Shown piece by piece: positions 63,227-64,000 of a DNA stretch of 64,000 nt. The translations under genes and the position numbers were made by a program. The stretch comes from Pseudomonas haemolytica (GTDB taxonomy: Bacteria; Pseudomonadota; Gammaproteobacteria; Pseudomonadales; Pseudomonadaceae). Where the stretch lies: positions 310,001-374,000 of the forward strand of contig NZ_VOIW01000002.1 of NCBI RefSeq assembly GCF_009659625.1. The letters are read 5' to 3'. The notes under the pieces were generated by a model. That model did no database searches. It saw only the letters and a list, made by a program, of their open reading frames with translations, and had not been told where the DNA came from. Every line of letters begins with the position of its first letter. The stretch's first letter is position 1.

Positions 63227-64000
63227 ATGGGCGAAGTGGTTCTGGCAGCGAAGATCTGCCACGTACCGTCGATGTACCTGTCGGAACTGCCCGGCAAGCA
63301 TCACGGTTGTCGCGAAGCGGCGATTGCCGGGCACAAGGAAATCGGGCGCCGCGCCCGCGAACTGGGGGCCGACACCGCCGTGGTGTTCGACGTGCACTGG
63401 CTGGTCAACAGCGGCTATCACGTCAACTGCGGCGAACACTTCCAGGGCACCTACACCAGCAACGAGCTGCCGCACTTCATCAAGAACATGGACTACGCCT
63501 ACCCAGGCTGCCCCGAGCTGGGTGAGTTGATCGCCGCCGAAGCCAACCTGGCCGGCGTGCGCAGCATGGCCCATAACATCCCGAGCCTGGAGCTGGAATA
63601 CGGCACTCTGGTGCCCATGCGCTACATGCACATGGGCGTGCCCGAGGACGAAAAGTTCAAGGTCATTTCCATCGCTGCCTGGTGTGCCTGGCATCGCCTG
63701 GAAGACAGCTTCGCCTTCGGCGCCGCCGTACGCCGGGCCATCGAAAAGAGCGACCGCAAGGTGCTGGTGTTGGCGTCCGGGTCGCTGTCCCACCGTTTTT
63801 CCGACGACCGCGAGGCCGAAGCGAATATCCACAACTGGACCCGCGAATTCGACAAGCAGGTAGACCTGCACGTGGTCGAGATGTGGCAGCAAGGCCGCTT
63901 CAAGGAGTTCTGCGCGATGCTGCCGGACTACGCCGAACACTGCTTTGGCGAAGGCAAGATGCACGACACCGCCATGCTCCTGGGCCTGCTGGGTGGGCCG
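63227..64000 (+). CDS. hpaD: 3,4-dihydroxyphenylacetate 2,3-dioxygenase HpaD, 3' end missing
   Basis: 258 codons from ATG 63227 behind CAGGAGA, open to the window edge. It is an extradiol ring-cleavage dioxygenase of the LigB-like type: MGEVVLAAKICHVPSMYLSELPGKHHG, VFDVHWLVNSGYHVN and LASGSLSHRF give candidate iron-ligand and acid-base histidines. It cleaves homoprotocatechuate. It follows hpaE by 48 bases. About 20-30 C-terminal residues are probably outside the window. Confidence 0.95.
   Translation, partial: MGEVVLAAKICHVPSMYLSELPGKHHGCREAAIAGHKEIGRRARELGADTAVVFDVHWLVNSGYHVNCGEHFQGTYTSNELPHFIKNMDYAYPGCPELGELIAAEANLAGVRSMAHNIPSLELEYGTLVPMRYMHMGVPEDEKFKVISIAAWCAWHRLEDSFAFGAAVRRAIEKSDRKVLVLASGSLSHRFSDDREAEANIHNWTREFDKQVDLHVVEMWQQGRFKEFCAMLPDYAEHCFGEGKMHDTAMLLGLLGGP

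Overview
The window looks like a chromosome segment of a fluorescent pseudomonad of the Pseudomonas fluorescens group. The evidence is high-GC genes with Pseudomonas codon habits, pyoverdine genes, several REPIN-type REP doublets, a viscosin-type lipopeptide synthetase and an hpa operon. No rRNA, tRNA, CRISPR array or complete insertion sequence was seen. Both ends cut through genes.

Layout. 1-2.55 kb: a polar amino acid ABC transporter with an Lrp-type regulator. 2.68-4.73 kb: a two-gene DNA-modification/repair-like unit (TIGR03915-like protein and TIGR03916-like radical SAM protein) behind a near-perfect LexA box. 4.8-11.6 kb: pyoverdine genes pvdA, an FpvI-like ECF sigma factor and the pvdR-pvdT-opmQ exporter, with two PvdS-type promoters and a Fur-like site. 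11.66-12.42 kb: an alpha/beta-hydrolase-like protein without its nucleophile. 12.5-20.8 kb: an FCD regulator, a Liv-type ABC transporter, a carbamoylase/allantoate-amidohydrolase-type enzyme and an amidase, which together suggest uptake and use of an amide or ureido compound. 20.9-22.6 kb: accessory DNA with a small secreted protein, a remnant of an amidase 3' end and a Vps62-like, possibly pore-forming protein.

22.7-31.6 kb: a LysR regulator, then a sugar/polyol catabolic locus (LacI regulator, SDR, FGGY kinase, zinc dehydrogenase, Rbs-type ABC transporter) with a LacI-type palindrome at its promoter. 31.7-32.3 kb: a REPIN and a strongly structured intergenic repeat. 32.3-38.9 kb: a fatty-acid-hydroxylase-like membrane protein, a secreted PPC-domain protein, and an ABC ATPase/FtsX-like permease/AttH-like lipoprotein unit. 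39.1-43.2 kb: an Ais-like phosphatase, ArnT and a second ArnT-like transferase, probably for lipid A/LPS modification; an 18-base direct repeat precedes two of the units. 43.2-46.0 kb: a low-GC 2OG-dioxygenase, an EamA exporter and a LysR gene.

46.2-46.8 kb: a DUF6124-type gene behind a structured leader. 46.9-55.9 kb: a two-module NRPS (Cstart-A-T-C-A-T, Leu predicted first), a divergent LuxR regulator and a NodT-type outer-membrane protein. This matches the isolated first block (viscA/massA type) of a split viscosin-family lipopeptide locus. 55.9-59.1 kb: three tandem paralogues with a calpain-like cysteine-protease core behind a perfect hrp box, the best candidate here for an undescribed system: a type III effector operon with two apparently active members and one degenerate member. 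59.3-64.0 kb: the 4-hydroxyphenylacetate pathway genes hpaA, hpaG1, hpaG2, hpaE and partial hpaD.
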